Positions 13,567-14,562 of a DNA stretch of 14,562 bases are shown piece after piece. Below the pieces are notes generated by a model that had not been told where the DNA came from, did not search any database, and worked only from the letters and a program-made list of their open reading frames with translations. The translations under genes and the position numbers were made by a program. Positions within the stretch are counted from its first letter, which is position 1. Each line of letters opens with the position of its first letter. Location: positions 1 through 14,562 of the forward strand of contig JADYZL010000458.1 of NCBI GenBank assembly GCA_020853155.1, written 5' to 3'. The DNA is from Bryobacterales bacterium. Lineage in GTDB: Bacteria > Acidobacteriota > Terriglobia > Bryobacterales > Bryobacteraceae.

Positions 13567-14553
13567 CTACTCTCCGGCGGGACCCGCGGGCGCGGGGCCT
13601 TCCGCGGCCGGAGCCGCGGCGAAATACGTGTCGTTCAGCGTGACGCCCTTCGCGTCGGTGAGCGCCTTGAGTTGCTCCCGCGCGACGGTGGGTTTCAGTT
13701 GCTCCGCGATCTCGTCCTTCACTTCGGCGAGTGTCTTCGACTTGCGGTCTTCCACCAGAATCAGGTGGTAGCCGAAGGCGGTCTTCACGGGATCGCTCAC
13801 CTGGCCGATGGCCTGCGTGAACGCGACATTCTCAAACTCGGGGATCATTTGACCCTTGCCGAAAGTACCCAGGCTTCCGCCGCCCTGGCCGGAGCCGGTA
13901 TCGTCGGATTCGGTCTTCGCAAGCTCTTCGAACTTCTCCCCGGCGGCGAGACGGGCCTTGAGTTTCGTTGCCTTGGCGAGCGCTTCTTCTTCGCTGAGTT
14001 CCGGCGCATCCTTGCGGGCAGGCACCTGCGAACCCTTAAACCGAACCAGAATGTGACGGGCCGTCACTTCCTCGAACGAATCCTTGTTCTCGCTGTAAAA
14101 CTTCTCCACCTGGGCCGGATCTACCTGTGCTTCCTGCACCATCTGCTGATAGAGGAACCCGGCGAGCACGTTGTCCCGCTGGTACTTTAGCCGCATCTGC
14201 ATCTCCGGCTGGGCATCGAGCTTCCGCTTTTCGGCTTCCCCCGCCACAGCGAAGAGTTCGGCGATCTGACGAGCGAACTCCCGCTTCTGCGGGCCTCGGG
14301 CCGCCGCCTGCAACTGCGGTGGAAGCGCGAGAATCAGGTTCTCAAATTGTTGGCGCGTAAAGCTTTGTTCGCCCACGCGAAGCACTTCGGCATCGGGAGC
14401 CACTGCGTCCGCAGGATTGGGAGCCGCGTTGGCCGCGGCCGCGGTTGCGGCGGGGGCTTGCGCCGCGGCGGAGGGGGGCGGCGCATCCTGCGCGAAAACG
14501 GTCATCGCGCATGCCGCCAAGCCGCTGATAAGGAAAGAGCTTAGTCTGAACAA
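13567..14553 (-). CDS. Secreted parvulin-type peptidyl-prolyl cis-trans isomerase (PrsA/PpiC-like); 5' end near window edge
   Basis: From a TTG at 14553 the frame gives 328 residues. The N-terminus is a signal sequence (FLISGLAACAMTVFA, then QDAPPP). LAAC at 12-15 also resembles a lipobox, so a lipoprotein is possible. An Ala/Pro-rich linker (24-55) leads to a SurA-like N-terminal helical region (about 56-160, with FTRQQFENLILALPPQ), then the parvulin domain: ARHILVRF (165-172), GGGSLGTFGKGQMIPEFENVAF (224-245) and AFGYHLILVEDRKSK (259-273), followed by an Ala/Pro tail. It would fold exported proteins in the periplasm. The reading frame continues upstream to the window edge without a stop, so the true start may lie outside; the codon at 14553 is only the first plausible one. 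A strong terminator follows the gene. Confidence 0.92.
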   Translation of the reverse strand: MFRLSSFLISGLAACAMTVFAQDAPPPSAAAQAPAATAAAANAAPNPADAVAPDAEVLRVGEQSFTRQQFENLILALPPQLQAAARGPQKREFARQIAELFAVAGEAEKRKLDAQPEMQMRLKYQRDNVLAGFLYQQMVQEAQVDPAQVEKFYSENKDSFEEVTARHILVRFKGSQVPARKDAPELSEEEALAKATKLKARLAAGEKFEELAKTESDDTGSGQGGGSLGTFGKGQMIPEFENVAFTQAIGQVSDPVKTAFGYHLILVEDRKSKTLAEVKDEIAEQLKPTVAREQLKALTDAKGVTLNDTYFAAAPAAEGPAPAGPAGE

Positions 14554-14562
14554 AGGGGAAAT

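Noticed and set aside
1..14562. CRISPR arrays, tRNA or rRNA genes, insertion sequences, phage genes.
   Set aside because: I looked for regularly spaced direct repeats, terminal inverted repeats with a transposase frame, and conserved RNA gene sequence, and saw none.

Overview
The window is GC-rich and reads as a chromosomal segment of a motile Gram-negative bacterium: it has signal-peptide-bearing periplasmic and outer-membrane-type proteins and a rod/MS-ring/switch/export flagellar operon. The mix of an M28 glutamate-carboxypeptidase-II-like peptidase, a multi-POTRA periplasmic protein, an outer-membrane beta-barrel and a parvulin with an Ala/Pro-rich linker suggests an acidobacterium, perhaps near Solibacter/Bryobacter. 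That placement is inference from protein style and was not tested by a search.

Layout: positions 1-357 (minus) hold most of a YjbQ/UPF0047 gene that runs off the left edge. A 316-base noncoding stretch follows. From 674 to 6490 four plus-strand genes follow: an outer-membrane beta-barrel protein, a single-domain response regulator, a five-POTRA BamA-like protein without its barrel, and a secreted M28 peptidase. From 14553 down to 6201 everything is on the minus strand: a secreted parvulin-type peptidyl-prolyl isomerase ending in a strong intrinsic terminator, then flgB-flgC-fliE-(282-bp spacer)-fliF-fliG-fliH-fliI-fliJ. The last gene, fliJ, runs about 290 bases antisense into the end of the peptidase gene.

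The flagellar genes are tightly packed and translationally coupled (ATGA, TGATG or 11-base overlaps). They encode the proximal rod (FlgB, FlgC), the rod/MS-ring adaptor (FliE), the MS ring (FliF), one switch protein (FliG) and the cytoplasmic export ATPase set (FliH, FliI, FliJ), so the cluster builds the inner part of the basal body. No fliK, flgD or hook genes follow, because the operon ends against the convergent peptidase gene.

The most interesting part is the control layer. A sigma-54-like -24/-12 site lies just before flgB. A near-perfect sigma-28 (FliA)-like site (TCAAGTTT-N12-GCCGATAA) lies between fliE and fliF, where a late-class promoter is not expected. It would transcribe a very GC-rich spacer carrying alternative hairpins and a 77-codon frame that ends in an ATGA overlap with fliF. 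Several genes lacking a Shine-Dalgarno have promoter-like elements so close to the start codon that leaderless mRNAs are plausible. None of these promoter calls has experimental support here.
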